From Streptomyces sp. TLI_053 (GTDB taxonomy: Bacteria > Actinomycetota > Actinomycetes > Streptomycetales > Streptomycetaceae): 64,000 nt of DNA. A program made the position numbers and the translations under genes. The notes beneath the pieces are model-generated. The model was not told the origin of the DNA. It did no database searches and was given only the letters and a program-made list of their open reading frames with translations. Positions 11,240-23,160 of the stretch are shown here, piece after piece. The stretch's first letter is position 1, and the number at the start of each line of letters is the position of its first letter. The stretch is taken from positions 5,602,001 to 5,666,000 of the forward strand of contig NZ_LT629775.1 of the NCBI RefSeq assembly GCF_900105395.1. The letters run 5' to 3'.

Positions 11240-11268
11240 GGGCCGGCCGCTCACCGAGCGGCCGGCCC
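11240..11268 (+). terminator. Perfect hairpin between rpoB and rpoC
   Basis: A 13-bp perfect stem (GGGCCGGCCGCTC, 11240–11252, with 11256–11268) and ACC loop lie just after the rpoB stop, without a U-tract. Since rpoC must be made with rpoB, it is more likely an mRNA processing or stability element or a partial terminator than a full stop. Confidence 0.45.
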
Positions 11269-11332
11269 GCCCCCAGGCCCCCCTCAGACCACATGAACGA
11301 CTCTCGACTTACGAAAGAGGGCTTGACGACCA

Positions 11333-15223
<3,891 letters not shown>

Positions 15224-15240
15224 GTCGAAGGTTCCTGATC

Positions 15241-15276
15241 GCAGGGCGGTCACCCCGGACGGGGTGGCCGCCCTGC
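15241..15276 (+). terminator. Terminator after rpoC
   Basis: A 16-bp stem (15241–15256 with 15261–15276, one wobble) and GGAC loop begin 18 bp after the rpoC stop. There is no long U-tract, as is common in streptomycetes. Confidence 0.8.
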
Positions 15277-15398
15277 GGCGTTCCCGGACTCCGTCGTGCG
15301 GGGGAGGGCGGGAGACCGGTCCGGCGGGGGAGGCGTCCGGCGGACCGGGGGCGTCAGGCTCTGGACCGTCGGAACGAGGACGGGCGGAGGACACGGGC

Positions 15399-16079
15399 AT
15401 GGACGTGCGACGGGTGCTGGGGGCGGCGGCGATCACCGGGGCGGTGGCGCTGGGTTCGGTGGGCTGCTTCCGGGACGGGGACGAGGGCCGCGAGCGGCTG
15501 ACGGTCTCCTACGGGGTGGCCGGGCCGGTGCACGAGCTGGTGGTGGACGGGCGGGTCGGCGGGATCGAGGTCCGGGCCGGGGACACCCTGCGGGTGGTCG
15601 AGAAGCAGGACTTCCGCGGCGACCCGCCGCGGACCGGGCACTCGTTGGTGGACGGCACGCTCCGGCTGTCCTACGACTGCTCGGACTGCGGGGTCGGCTA
15701 CGAGGTGACCGTCCCGGCCGGCACGGCGGTGCGGCTGAACAGCGCGACCGGCGGGATCCGGCTGCGCGGTCTGGCCGGGGAGGTGCAGGCCACGGCCGGC
15801 GTCGGCGGGGTGGAGGCGACCGGTCTGACCTCGGCGAAGGTGCGGGTGGTCGCGGAGACCGGCGGGGTCGAGCTGGCCTTCGCCGTGAGCCCGACCTCGG
15901 TGGAGGCCCGGGCGGAGATCGGCGGGGTCCGGGTCTCGGTGCCCGGCGGCGAGCCGTACGCGGTCGACGCCGGGACCGACGTCGGCGGGGTCGAGGTGAC
16001 GGTGCCGCGGCAGGACGGGGCGCCCCGCAGCATCACGGCGCGGGCCGGGACCGGGGGCGTGGCGGTCACCGGTGGCTGA
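15399..16079 (+). CDS. Lipoprotein with DUF4097-type beta-repeat
   Basis: The product has 226 residues from ATG 15399 (upstream sense codons in the same frame lie in the rpoC terminator area and are unlikely to be used). The N-terminus ends in a plausible lipobox (SVGC, Cys23). The rest is a repetitive beta structure. The triplet GG(V/I) recurs roughly every 18–20 residues (VGGIEVRAG, TGGIRLRG, VGGVEATG, TGGVELAF, IGGVRVSV, VGGVEVTV, TGGVAVTGG). This is typical of DUF4097 / adhesin-like right-handed repeat proteins often seen next to cell-envelope stress two-component systems. The kinase/regulator pair directly downstream fits that. Role unknown. Confidence 0.75.
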   Translation: MDVRRVLGAAAITGAVALGSVGCFRDGDEGRERLTVSYGVAGPVHELVVDGRVGGIEVRAGDTLRVVEKQDFRGDPPRTGHSLVDGTLRLSYDCSDCGVGYEVTVPAGTAVRLNSATGGIRLRGLAGEVQATAGVGGVEATGLTSAKVRVVAETGGVELAFAVSPTSVEARAEIGGVRVSVPGGEPYAVDAGTDVGGVEVTVPRQDGAPRSITARAGTGGVAVTGG

Positions 16080-16116
16080 GCCGGGGGGCGGTTCCCTCGC
16101 GCGAGCGGCCGGGGCC

Positions 16117-16158
16117 GGTACCGGTGCTGGTGCTGGTGCTGGTACCGGGGCCGGGGCC
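16117..16158. repeat. Hexanucleotide tandem tract upstream of the histidine kinase
   Basis: Seven in-phase hexamers: GGTACC, three copies of GGTGCT, GGTACC, two copies of GGGGCC. The tract lies between the lipoprotein gene and the kinase start. If translated in the kinase frame it would read Ala/Gly/Thr repeats, which I do not think happens. Confidence 0.7.
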
Positions 16159-16245
16159 GGTCCCGGCGGGGGAGTGCCCACCGCGCTGCCGGTCGGGCAT
16201 GATCTTCTCCGCGGGGGCGGGTACCCCGGACACGGGGGAGGGGCC

Positions 16246-17421
16246 ATGACCGGACGGGCGGCACAGTGGCGGGCGCGGGCGACCGGGCTCGACCCGCGCG
16301 TGGTGGACGGGCTGCTGGCGGCGGTGTCGGCGGCGGTCTCGCTGTGGTCGGTGTCCCAGGACGAGACCGCCCGGCCGTGGTGGGTCTACCTGCTGGCGCT
16401 GGGGACGTCCCTGCCGCTGCCCTGGCGGCGGCGGGCGCCGGTCACCGTCCTGGTGCTCAGCGGCGGGCTGTCGGCGGTGCTCTCGGTGCTCGCCCACTCG
16501 GCCATGCCGCAGCTGCCGCTGTACGCGGTGATCGCGCTGTACACGGTGGCCGACCGGGCGGGGGAGCGGCAGCGCTGGACGGTGCTGGCGGTGACCGTGG
16601 TCGCCAACGTCGTGGGTACGCACTCGCCGAACGGCGCGCTGTTCTCGCTGCTCACCTCGGTCGGGGCGTTCGTGTTCGGCTGCCTGGTGCGGGAGCTGCG
16701 CCGGCTGGCGGCGGTGGAGGCGGAGCGGGCCCGGGAGGCCGGGAGGCGGGCGGCCAGTGACGCGGCCCGCGCGGTGGTCGAGGAACGCGCCCGGATCGCC
16801 CGGGAGATGCACGACATCCTGGCGCACGCCGTCTCGCTGATGGTGATCCAGGCCGAGGCGGGACCGTTGGTGGTGCGCAGCGATCCGGACCGGGCGGTGA
16901 AGACCTTCGACACCATCGCCGATGCCGGGCGGGACGCCATGGGTCAGCTGCGGCGGGTCCTCGGGGTGCTGAAGGAGGACGGCGCGGTGCCGGAGCTGGC
17001 GCCGCAGCCGCGGCTGGCCGAACTGCCCGTGCTGGCCGAGCGGGTGCGCCGGGCCGGGGTGGTCGTCGAGCTGGAACTCGACGAGCGGGTCGGGCCGCTG
17101 CCGGCCGGGGTGGAGGCGGCCGGCTACCGGATCGTGCAGGAGGCGCTGACCAACACGGTCAAGCACGCGGAGGCCGGCCGGATCGGGATCCGGGTGGTCC
17201 GGGAGGGGGCGGAGCTGGTGGTGCTGGTGTCCGACAACGGGCGCGGGGTGCGGGCGGACCGGGAGCCGGGCGTCTTCTCCGGCGGCCGGGGGCTGGTCGG
17301 CATCCGGGAGCGGGCGGCGGCCTGCGGCGGCCGGGCCGAGGCCGGTCCCGGACCGGGGGGCCGGGGGTTCCTGGTGAGTGCCCGGCTGCCGCTGGGCGGC
17401 GGGGAGGTGGTGGGGGCGTGA
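16246..17421 (+). CDS. Sensor histidine kinase, NarL-type (HisKA_3)
   Basis: This is a membrane-bound sensor kinase of 391 residues from ATG 16246, behind a GGGGGAGGGG site. Five to six hydrophobic segments fill residues ~20–147. The dimerisation/phosphoacceptor block ERARIAREMHDILAH follows, with His189, and then an HATPase_c domain with the N-box EALTNTVKHA and the G-box DNGRGV. It autophosphorylates and passes phosphate to the regulator encoded immediately downstream, whose GTG start overlaps this stop by 4 nt. The signal is unknown; the short loops between helices suggest sensing within or at the membrane. Confidence 0.92.
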   Translation: MTGRAAQWRARATGLDPRVVDGLLAAVSAAVSLWSVSQDETARPWWVYLLALGTSLPLPWRRRAPVTVLVLSGGLSAVLSVLAHSAMPQLPLYAVIALYTVADRAGERQRWTVLAVTVVANVVGTHSPNGALFSLLTSVGAFVFGCLVRELRRLAAVEAERAREAGRRAASDAARAVVEERARIAREMHDILAHAVSLMVIQAEAGPLVVRSDPDRAVKTFDTIADAGRDAMGQLRRVLGVLKEDGAVPELAPQPRLAELPVLAERVRRAGVVVELELDERVGPLPAGVEAAGYRIVQEALTNTVKHAEAGRIGIRVVREGAELVVLVSDNGRGVRADREPGVFSGGRGLVGIRERAAACGGRAEAGPGPGGRGFLVSARLPLGGGEVVGA

Positions 17422-18098
17422 AGCCGATCAGGGTGGTCGTCGCGGACGACCAGGAGCTGGTGCGGGCCGGGTTCGGGATGATCCTGGACGCACAGCCGGA
17501 CATCGAGGTGGTCGCCGAGGCGGCGGACGGGGCCGAGGCGGTCGAGGCGGTCCGTGCGCACGGACCGGACGTGCTGCTGCTGGACGTCCGGATGCCGGTG
17601 ATGGACGGGCTGGAGGCGGCCCGGCGGGTGTGTGCCGAGTACCCGGACACCAAGGTGATCATGCTGACCACCTTCGACATCGACGACTACGTCTTCGACG
17701 CGCTGTACGCGGGGGCCAGTGGCTTCCTGCTCAAGGACGTCCGCCGGGACGACCTGGCGCACGGCGTCCGGATGGTGGCCTCCGGGGACGCGCTGCTGGC
17801 GCCCTCGGTGACCCGCCGGCTGATCGGCGAGTTCGCCGCCCGGCGTCCCGGCTCCGGAGAGCGCCCGGCCCGGCCGCCGTCCCGGCTGCTGGAGCAGCTC
17901 ACCGCGCGTGAGCGGGAGACGCTGGTGCTGCTCGCCCGGGGGCTGTCCAACGCCGAGATCGCCGCCGAGCTGGTGGTGAGCGAGCACACGGTGAAGACCC
18001 ATGTCAGCAATGTGCTGGCCAAGCTGGGGCTGCGGGACCGGGTGCACGCGGTGGTGTTCGCCTACGAGGCGGGCGCGGTGGTGGCCGGCGAACGCTGA
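17418..18098 (+). CDS. Response regulator, NarL/LuxR family
   Basis: This is a 226-residue transcription factor translated from GTG 17418, coupled to the kinase by a GTGA overlap. The receiver domain has the acidic pair Asp10–Asp11, phosphoacceptor Asp56 (LLLDVRMPVMDG) and the FLLKD lysine. The C-terminal LuxR-type helix-turn-helix reads LTARERETLVLLARGLSNAE then VSEHTVKTHVSNVLAKLGLRDR. It forms an operon with the kinase. The DUF4097 lipoprotein upstream is a likely target, by context. Confidence 0.94.
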   Translation: MKPIRVVVADDQELVRAGFGMILDAQPDIEVVAEAADGAEAVEAVRAHGPDVLLLDVRMPVMDGLEAARRVCAEYPDTKVIMLTTFDIDDYVFDALYAGASGFLLKDVRRDDLAHGVRMVASGDALLAPSVTRRLIGEFAARRPGSGERPARPPSRLLEQLTARERETLVLLARGLSNAEIAAELVVSEHTVKTHVSNVLAKLGLRDRVHAVVFAYEAGAVVAGER

Positions 18099-18262
18099 GC
18101 GCGGGGGCGGGGCGTGCGGTGTCCTCCCCCGCGCGGGGGAGCGGCCGGGTTCGCCGGTGCGGGCGATCCGCGACGAGGGCCCCGGCGGACAGGATCCGTG
18201 CTGCCGGCAGTCGCCGGAGCCGTCGGCCGGGCCGGCGGTCCCCGTCCCGTCAGGAGTGCACC

Positions 18263-18880
18263 GTGAACGCCCTGCCGCCCGCCCGCCCCGTCGTCACCGT
18301 CGCCGTCGTCGTCGCCCCCGTGCTGACGGCGCTGTACGGCGGCATCCGGCTGCTGGACGGATCGCGCGATCCCGGCCCCGGCTGGCTGGTCGGCCACAGC
18401 CTGTTGCTGCTGGCCCTGCTGCTGTTCGCCCCGCTGCTGTCGGCGCTGGGGCGCGCCCCGGGCCCGCGCCGGACGCGCGGGGGCCGGGTGGCCGGTCGGG
18501 TGGCGCTGGGCGCGGCGTTCACCGGGCTCGCCGCGTCGCTGGGGCAGATCGGGATCGACCTGTACGTCGGCGCGGTGGCGGTGGACAAGGCGGACCAGAA
18601 CCGCCTGTTCGAGGCGGTGCAGAGCCGGCCGGGTGTCGAGCCGCTCTTCTACTCGGCGCTCCCGCTGCTGTTCCACCTGGGGCTGCTGGCGCTGCTGGTG
18701 GGAGCCTCGGTCGGGGCCGGCCGGGTGCTGCGCCGGTGGAGTCCGGTGCTGGTGGCCGTCGGGATCGTGCTGTCGGCGGCGGACCTGGCCTTCCTGCCGC
18801 TCGCCGCGGTCTGCCAGCTGGTGGCGCTGGCCCCGCTGGCCGGGTTCGGCCGGGGTGCCCGCGGTCCGGTGGCGGCCTGA
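18263..18880 (+). CDS. Small four-helix membrane protein, unknown function
   Basis: The GTG at 18263, with AGGAG 8 nt upstream, gives 205 residues; the open frame further upstream has no ribosome site and an arginine-rich, non-membrane translation. Four hydrophobic segments are visible: ~8–28, ~45–65, ~82–100 with a DLYVGAVAVDKAD loop, and ~130–205 containing two more stretches. The layout resembles DUF4386-like or similar actinobacterial membrane proteins, but I do not recognise a family. It lies after the regulator gene with 164 bp between. Confidence 0.65.
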   Translation: MNALPPARPVVTVAVVVAPVLTALYGGIRLLDGSRDPGPGWLVGHSLLLLALLLFAPLLSALGRAPGPRRTRGGRVAGRVALGAAFTGLAASLGQIGIDLYVGAVAVDKADQNRLFEAVQSRPGVEPLFYSALPLLFHLGLLALLVGASVGAGRVLRRWSPVLVAVGIVLSAADLAFLPLAAVCQLVALAPLAGFGRGARGPVAA

Positions 18881-18915
18881 GCGGCCTGAGCGGCCCGGGC
18901 GGCCCGGGCGGCCCG
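18872..18915. repeat. GCGGCC-type simple repeats
   Basis: Tandem decamer- and nonamer-like units (GCGGCCTGA ×2, GGCGGCCCG ×3) span the end of the membrane-protein gene and the following gap. Low-complexity expansion; no function evident. Confidence 0.6.
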
Positions 18916-19035
18916 AGCCGCGGTGTCCGGGGCACGGTGACCCGGGCCGGAGACCCGAGGAGACCCGACGTCCGGCAGGGCGGTCCGGCATCATGGGCGG
19001 GAGATGCACGGGACCGTTCGTGGGACGAGGTAGGC

Positions 19036-20364
19036 GTGGGCAGGCGTGGACAGGGTGGCGGCGGCGGGGGCGGGGACGCCGGGGTGCTGCTGGACACGGC
19101 GGTGCGCGGGGTGGTGACGGCCCCCGAGGAGGGGCTGGACCTCGCGCTGGACACCGGCGCCTCGCTGCTGGCGGCCTCCGCCGGGTCGTGGCCGGCGGTG
19201 AGCCGGGCGGCGCTGGGCCACGCCGACACGGCGGTCGGCCGGTGCTGGTCGGCCGGCTGGCGCCCGGCGGACCTGGTGCGGGTGGTGCGGCGGGAACTGA
19301 AGCCGGTGCACCTGGCGCTCGCCGTGGACCTCATCGCCGCCGAGGGGCGCCGCCACCCGGCCGCCGCACTCGACCGCCGCTGGCAGGAGCAGCTGCGCGA
19401 GCTGGAGGCGGAGGTGTGGTGGCCCTCCGACGAGACGTACCTGTCCGGCTTCGCCCAGCGGCACCGGCTGGACCGGTTCGCGCTGGCCACCGCACTGCTG
19501 GAGCTGCTGCGCAGCTGGGGCCGGCTGCCGCCGATCGCCCCGGTCGGCCCCGCCCCCGGGCGGGCGGCCCACTCGGCGCACTCGGCGCACTCGGCGCGCC
19601 CGGAGCAGCGGCCGCGCGGCCCGGTGGCGGGCGAGCCCCGGATGCTGTCGCGGATCCGCGCCCTGCTGGCGAAGGCCGAGTCCACCGACTTCCCCGAGGA
19701 GGCCGAGGCGCTGACCGCCAAGGCCCAGCAGCTGATGGCCCAGCACAGCATCGACGAGGCACTGCTCGCCGTCGAGGGCGCCGACCCGCACGCCCCCGGC
19801 GCGCTGCGGATCGGGGTGGACAACCCGTACGAGGGCCCCAAGACGATGCTGCTGGACGCGGTGGCCGCGGCCAACCGCTGCCGGGTGGTGTGGGCGAAGG
19901 AGTTCGGCTTCTGCACCGTGATCGGCTTCGACGCCGACCTCGACGGCGTCGAGCTGCTGTACACCTCGCTGCTGGTGCAGGCCACTCACGCGATGCAGCA
20001 GGCCGGGGCCCGGCAGCACCTGGACGGGGCCTCCCGGACCAAGGCGTTCCGGCAGTCCTTCCTGGTCGCGTACGCGGCGCGGATCCGGGAGCGGCTGACC
20101 GAGGCGACCGAGCGGACGACCAGCGCCGCGGCGGCCGGCCGGCACCTGCGCGAGGACGGCACGGCGGAGCAGCTGGTGCCGGACGAGCGGCTGCTGCCGG
20201 CCCTGAAGGCGCGTACCGAGGCGGTGGACCACGAGGTCGGCCGGATGTTCCCCAAGCTGGTGTCGCAGCGGGTGCGGGTGAGCGACGGCGAGGGCTGGGT
20301 GGCGGGCCGGGCGGCGGCGGACCGGGCGTCCCTGCGCGGCGGTTCGGGGGAGATCCGCGGCTGA
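19036..20364 (+). CDS. DUF2786 domain protein
   Basis: The product has 442 residues from GTG 19036 (ACGAGGTAGGC precedes it). It begins with a glycine run, then an N-terminal helical region (~15–165). A low-complexity linker (~166–200) contains three AHS repeats encoded by a 9-bp tandem repeat near 19567–19595. The DUF2786 motif is at ~203–245 (MLSRIRALLAKAESTDFPEE, then AEALTAKAQQLMAQHSID), followed by a C-terminal domain with two long helical stretches. The family is widespread in actinobacteria and phages but has no established biochemical role, so none is assigned. It is followed closely by an ADP-ribosylglycohydrolase gene on the same strand. Confidence 0.8.
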   Translation: MGRRGQGGGGGGGDAGVLLDTAVRGVVTAPEEGLDLALDTGASLLAASAGSWPAVSRAALGHADTAVGRCWSAGWRPADLVRVVRRELKPVHLALAVDLIAAEGRRHPAAALDRRWQEQLRELEAEVWWPSDETYLSGFAQRHRLDRFALATALLELLRSWGRLPPIAPVGPAPGRAAHSAHSAHSARPEQRPRGPVAGEPRMLSRIRALLAKAESTDFPEEAEALTAKAQQLMAQHSIDEALLAVEGADPHAPGALRIGVDNPYEGPKTMLLDAVAAANRCRVVWAKEFGFCTVIGFDADLDGVELLYTSLLVQATHAMQQAGARQHLDGASRTKAFRQSFLVAYAARIRERLTEATERTTSAAAAGRHLREDGTAEQLVPDERLLPALKARTEAVDHEVGRMFPKLVSQRVRVSDGEGWVAGRAAADRASLRGGSGEIRG

Positions 20365-20381
20365 CCCCGGTCCCGGCCGCC

Positions 20382-20453
20382 CGGCGGGGAGCCTCGGCCG
20401 GGACGGCCGGCCCTGCGGCGGCGGCCGGCTCGGCGGGGAGCCTCGGCCGGGAC
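20382..20453. repeat. 23-nt perfect direct repeat
   Basis: A 23-nt unit beginning CGGCGGGGAGCCTCGGCC occurs at 20382–20404 and again at 20431–20453, 26 bp apart. It lies in the gap between the DUF2786 and ARH genes. It could be a duplicated regulator site or plain slippage. Confidence 0.75.
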
Positions 20454-20502
20454 CGGGGCGCCTGGTACAACAGGGCACGGGGACCGACGAGGGGCGGGCA
20501 GT

Positions 20503-21627
20503 GTGAGGACGAGTACGGAGACGGGCTACCAGGACCGGGTGCGCGGCGCCCTGCTCGGCGGGGCGGTCGGGGACGCGCTGGGCTGGCCGGTGGAGTTCCA
20601 GCGGCTGGACCAGATCCGGGACCGCTTCGGACCGGACGGGGTGACCGGCCTGCCGGGCGGCGGACTGGTCGCCGAGGTCACCGACGACACCCAGATGACG
20701 CTCTTCACCGCCGAGGGCCTGATCCGCGGCTTCGTCCGGGGCTGGTCGGGCGGCGGCGGTTCGGTGCCGGAGGCGGTGCACGGCGCGTACCGCCGGTGGC
20801 TGCTCACCCAGCAGCAGGGCGCGCCCGACCGCGAGCCGCTGCCCCACCCGTACGACGGCTGGCTGCTGCGCGAGCCGTTCCTGTACGCGCGGCGGGCGCC
20901 CGGCACCGCCTGCCTGACCGGGGTGCAGTACCACCCGGTGTTCGAGGCGCCGGTGGCGCTGGGGCAGCCGGGCCCGATCAACGCGCACTCCAAGGGCTGC
21001 GGCACGGTGATGCGCTCGGCGCCGTTCGGCCTCGGCCGGCTGGGGGCGGAGCAGGCGTTCGGACTGGCCGCGCAGTGCGCGCAGCTGACCCACGGGCACC
21101 CGACCGGCTACCTGGCGGCCGGCGCCTTCGCGGCGCTGGTGGAGCGGCTGGCGGCCGGGACGGAGCCCTGGGCCGCGGTCGGCGAGACGGTGGAGCAGAC
21201 CCGGGAGTGGCCGGCCTCGAAGGAGACGGTGCAGGCGCTGGCCCGGGCCGTACGGGTGGCCCAGGAGTCCGGGCCGTCCGCCGAGGCGGTGGAGCGGGTC
21301 GGCCTCGGCTGGATCGCCGAGGAGTGCCTGGCGATCGCGGTGTACTGCCTGCTGGCGGGCGCCGAGGGCGCCGAGGGCGCCGACGGCGCCGAGCCGGCCC
21401 GGACGGCGCTGCTGCTGTCGGTGAACCACTCCGGCGACAGCGACTCGACGGGCGCGGTCTGCGGCAATCTGGTCGGCGCCGCGTACGGCGCCTCGGGGCT
21501 GCCGGCCGACTGGACCGAGGCGGTGGAGGGGCGGGAGACGCTGCTGCGGACGGCGGACGACCTGCTGGTGCTGTTCGGCAGCCGGGAGCCGGGCCATCCG
21601 GCACTCGGGGACCGCTACCCGGTCTGA
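20503..21627 (+). CDS. ADP-ribosylglycohydrolase family protein (ARH/DraG type), first copy
   Basis: The family removes ADP-ribose from proteins or nucleotides with a binuclear metal site. The product has 374 residues from GTG 20503. The N-terminal signature DRVRGALLGGAVGDALGWPVEF (~11–32) is followed by the metal-binding EVTDDTQMTLFTAEG (Asp61, Asp62). The C-terminal NHSGDSDSTGAVCGNLVGAAYG supplies the second set of metal ligands, so the enzyme looks intact. An Ala/Glu/Gly repeat (GAEGAEGADGAE) inserted near 287–297 looks like slippage. A second ARH lies at 23783–24784. The substrate cannot be told from sequence. Confidence 0.88.
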   Translation: MRTSTETGYQDRVRGALLGGAVGDALGWPVEFQRLDQIRDRFGPDGVTGLPGGGLVAEVTDDTQMTLFTAEGLIRGFVRGWSGGGGSVPEAVHGAYRRWLLTQQQGAPDREPLPHPYDGWLLREPFLYARRAPGTACLTGVQYHPVFEAPVALGQPGPINAHSKGCGTVMRSAPFGLGRLGAEQAFGLAAQCAQLTHGHPTGYLAAGAFAALVERLAAGTEPWAAVGETVEQTREWPASKETVQALARAVRVAQESGPSAEAVERVGLGWIAEECLAIAVYCLLAGAEGAEGADGAEPARTALLLSVNHSGDSDSTGAVCGNLVGAAYGASGLPADWTEAVEGRETLLRTADDLLVLFGSREPGHPALGDRYPV

Positions 21628-21640
21628 GCGCCGAGCCGCC

Positions 21641-21672
21641 GCCCGCCACCCGGTCCGCCCGCCACCCGGTCC
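21641..21672. repeat. 16-nt tandem duplication between convergent genes
   Basis: GCCCGCCACCCGGTCC occurs twice head to tail (21641–21656 and 21657–21672) in the 61-bp gap between the ARH gene and the convergent serpin gene. Confidence 0.7.
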
Positions 21673-21688
21673 GACCGCGAGCCGCCGG

Positions 21689-22999
21689 CTATGCCGCGGG
21701 GTCGGTGACCTGGCCGAGGAAGAGCGGCAGCCCGCTCGCGGTGTCCCGGACCAGGAACAGGAACGGCCGGTCGATGTGCAGCCGGGCCGGGGCCCGCGGC
21801 GCCGGCGCGGCCGCCACCTCCACCCCGACGCCGCTGCCGGCCGCCGCGACCGTGCCCTGCTCGTCCACCTGGACGGTGGCCTTCTGCACCACCGGGCCGA
21901 TCCGGAGCCGTTCGGCGGCGCCCGGCCCGGGGATGCCGGAGAGGTCGGCGTCCTCCGCGAACGCGGCGGTGACGCCGAGCGCCTTCAGCACGGGTGTGAG
22001 CTCGCCCCCGCTGTCGAAGCGGAACTTCGGCAGGGTGAGGTCGACCGTCCGCTCGGTGAGCCCGCCCAGAACCTGGTCCAGCTGCGCCTGGTCCAGCCCC
22101 TGCCGGAACGCGGCGAAGCCGCCCTGCGCGGGCACGATCAGGTCCATCGCCAGGGTGCTTCCCGCGTACGGGAGTTCCACGGCCTGCCAGGGCTCGCCGA
22201 GGATGCCGCCGGAGCCCTCGGCGTAGCGCAGCGACTCGGCGCCGGCCATGGTCGGCACCGGCGCCGCGGAGCCGTCGAGGCGGTGGAACGGCAGGGCCGT
22301 GGTCCGTCCGGCCTTGAACGGGTGGGCCCAGTCGGCCTTGAGGTACAGCGCGTCGGTGAGCGCCAGCCGGGTGTCCGGATTGAGCTGGCCCTCGGCGAAG
22401 AGGTCCTTGATCCGGCCCTCGGTGGCCTTCTCGACGACGCCGTTGACGGCCTTCCTGGCGCCCTCCGGGTCCTTGCGGAAGTCGGTGGTGCGCACCCCGG
22501 TGCCGAAGCCGGCGGCCAGCACCCCGAGGTAGTGCGGGTCGAGCGGGAAGTCGCGCTGGGCCCAGACGTCGTCGGAGCGCCGCAGCACGGCCCCGCCCTT
22601 GCCGCCCGGCGCGCCGGCGCGGTTCAGGGCGCCGGTGGCGAGCGCGTACTGCTTGGGGGTGAGCCCGGTGTGCAGGGCCTCGGCCAGCTGCTCGGCGGTG
22701 GTGCCCCGGGCCCCGGGCAGCACCATGGCGAGCACGGTCGCCAGGCCGGACGGCGACAGCACGAGGTTCCGTTCGGCCGCGCCGGGTTCGACGGTGAGGG
22801 CGTGCAGCAGGTCGAGCCCGAACGCGGCGGTCGCCGACGCGGTGGCCGCGACCGCCGCCGGGTCGGCGGGCGGCAGCGACGGGGGATCGGCCCGCACCAC
22901 CCCGGTCCCGCCGCCGGTCGAGCCGCAGGCGGTGAGCAGGGCCGCGCAGCAGAGCAGGAGCACCGCCGGGCGGCGGGTGCGGACGGTCGTGGCGGACAT
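21689..22999 (-). CDS. Lipoprotein serpin (serine-protease inhibitor family)
   Basis: This is a 436-residue exported serpin. The signal peptide ends in LTAC, with the lipidated cysteine at 25. A short linker leads to the serpin fold: a LVLSPSGLATVLAMVLPGARG block (~79–99), ALYLKADWAHPFK, then MDLIVPAQGG. The reactive-loop hinge is VDEQGTVAAAGSGV (~378–391). The C-terminal strand RPFLFLVRDTASGLPLFLGQV matches the serpin end signature. Counting from the hinge (Glu380 as P17) puts P1 at about Ala396, perhaps up to residue 401 because the loop is a little long. Small residues there suggest an elastase- or subtilisin-like target. It is divergent from the zinc-ribbon gene at 23161. Confidence 0.9.
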   Translation of the reverse strand: MSATTVRTRRPAVLLLCCAALLTACGSTGGGTGVVRADPPSLPPADPAAVAATASATAAFGLDLLHALTVEPGAAERNLVLSPSGLATVLAMVLPGARGTTAEQLAEALHTGLTPKQYALATGALNRAGAPGGKGGAVLRRSDDVWAQRDFPLDPHYLGVLAAGFGTGVRTTDFRKDPEGARKAVNGVVEKATEGRIKDLFAEGQLNPDTRLALTDALYLKADWAHPFKAGRTTALPFHRLDGSAAPVPTMAGAESLRYAEGSGGILGEPWQAVELPYAGSTLAMDLIVPAQGGFAAFRQGLDQAQLDQVLGGLTERTVDLTLPKFRFDSGGELTPVLKALGVTAAFAEDADLSGIPGPGAAERLRIGPVVQKATVQVDEQGTVAAAGSGVGVEVAAAPAPRAPARLHIDRPFLFLVRDTASGLPLFLGQVTDPAA

Positions 23000-23160
23000 G
23001 GCTGACCTCGCCCCTGGATCCCGGCACGGACCGTTGCCCGCGCCTCGGTCCCGGTTCGACGCACCCCGCCGGGGCCCGGTTCCCTTCGCAGAACGGCCGT
23101 GTCACCATGTGCTCGTCGCCGGGCGGACCGTGGGACGACAGGCGCGATTCGGGGGGATCG

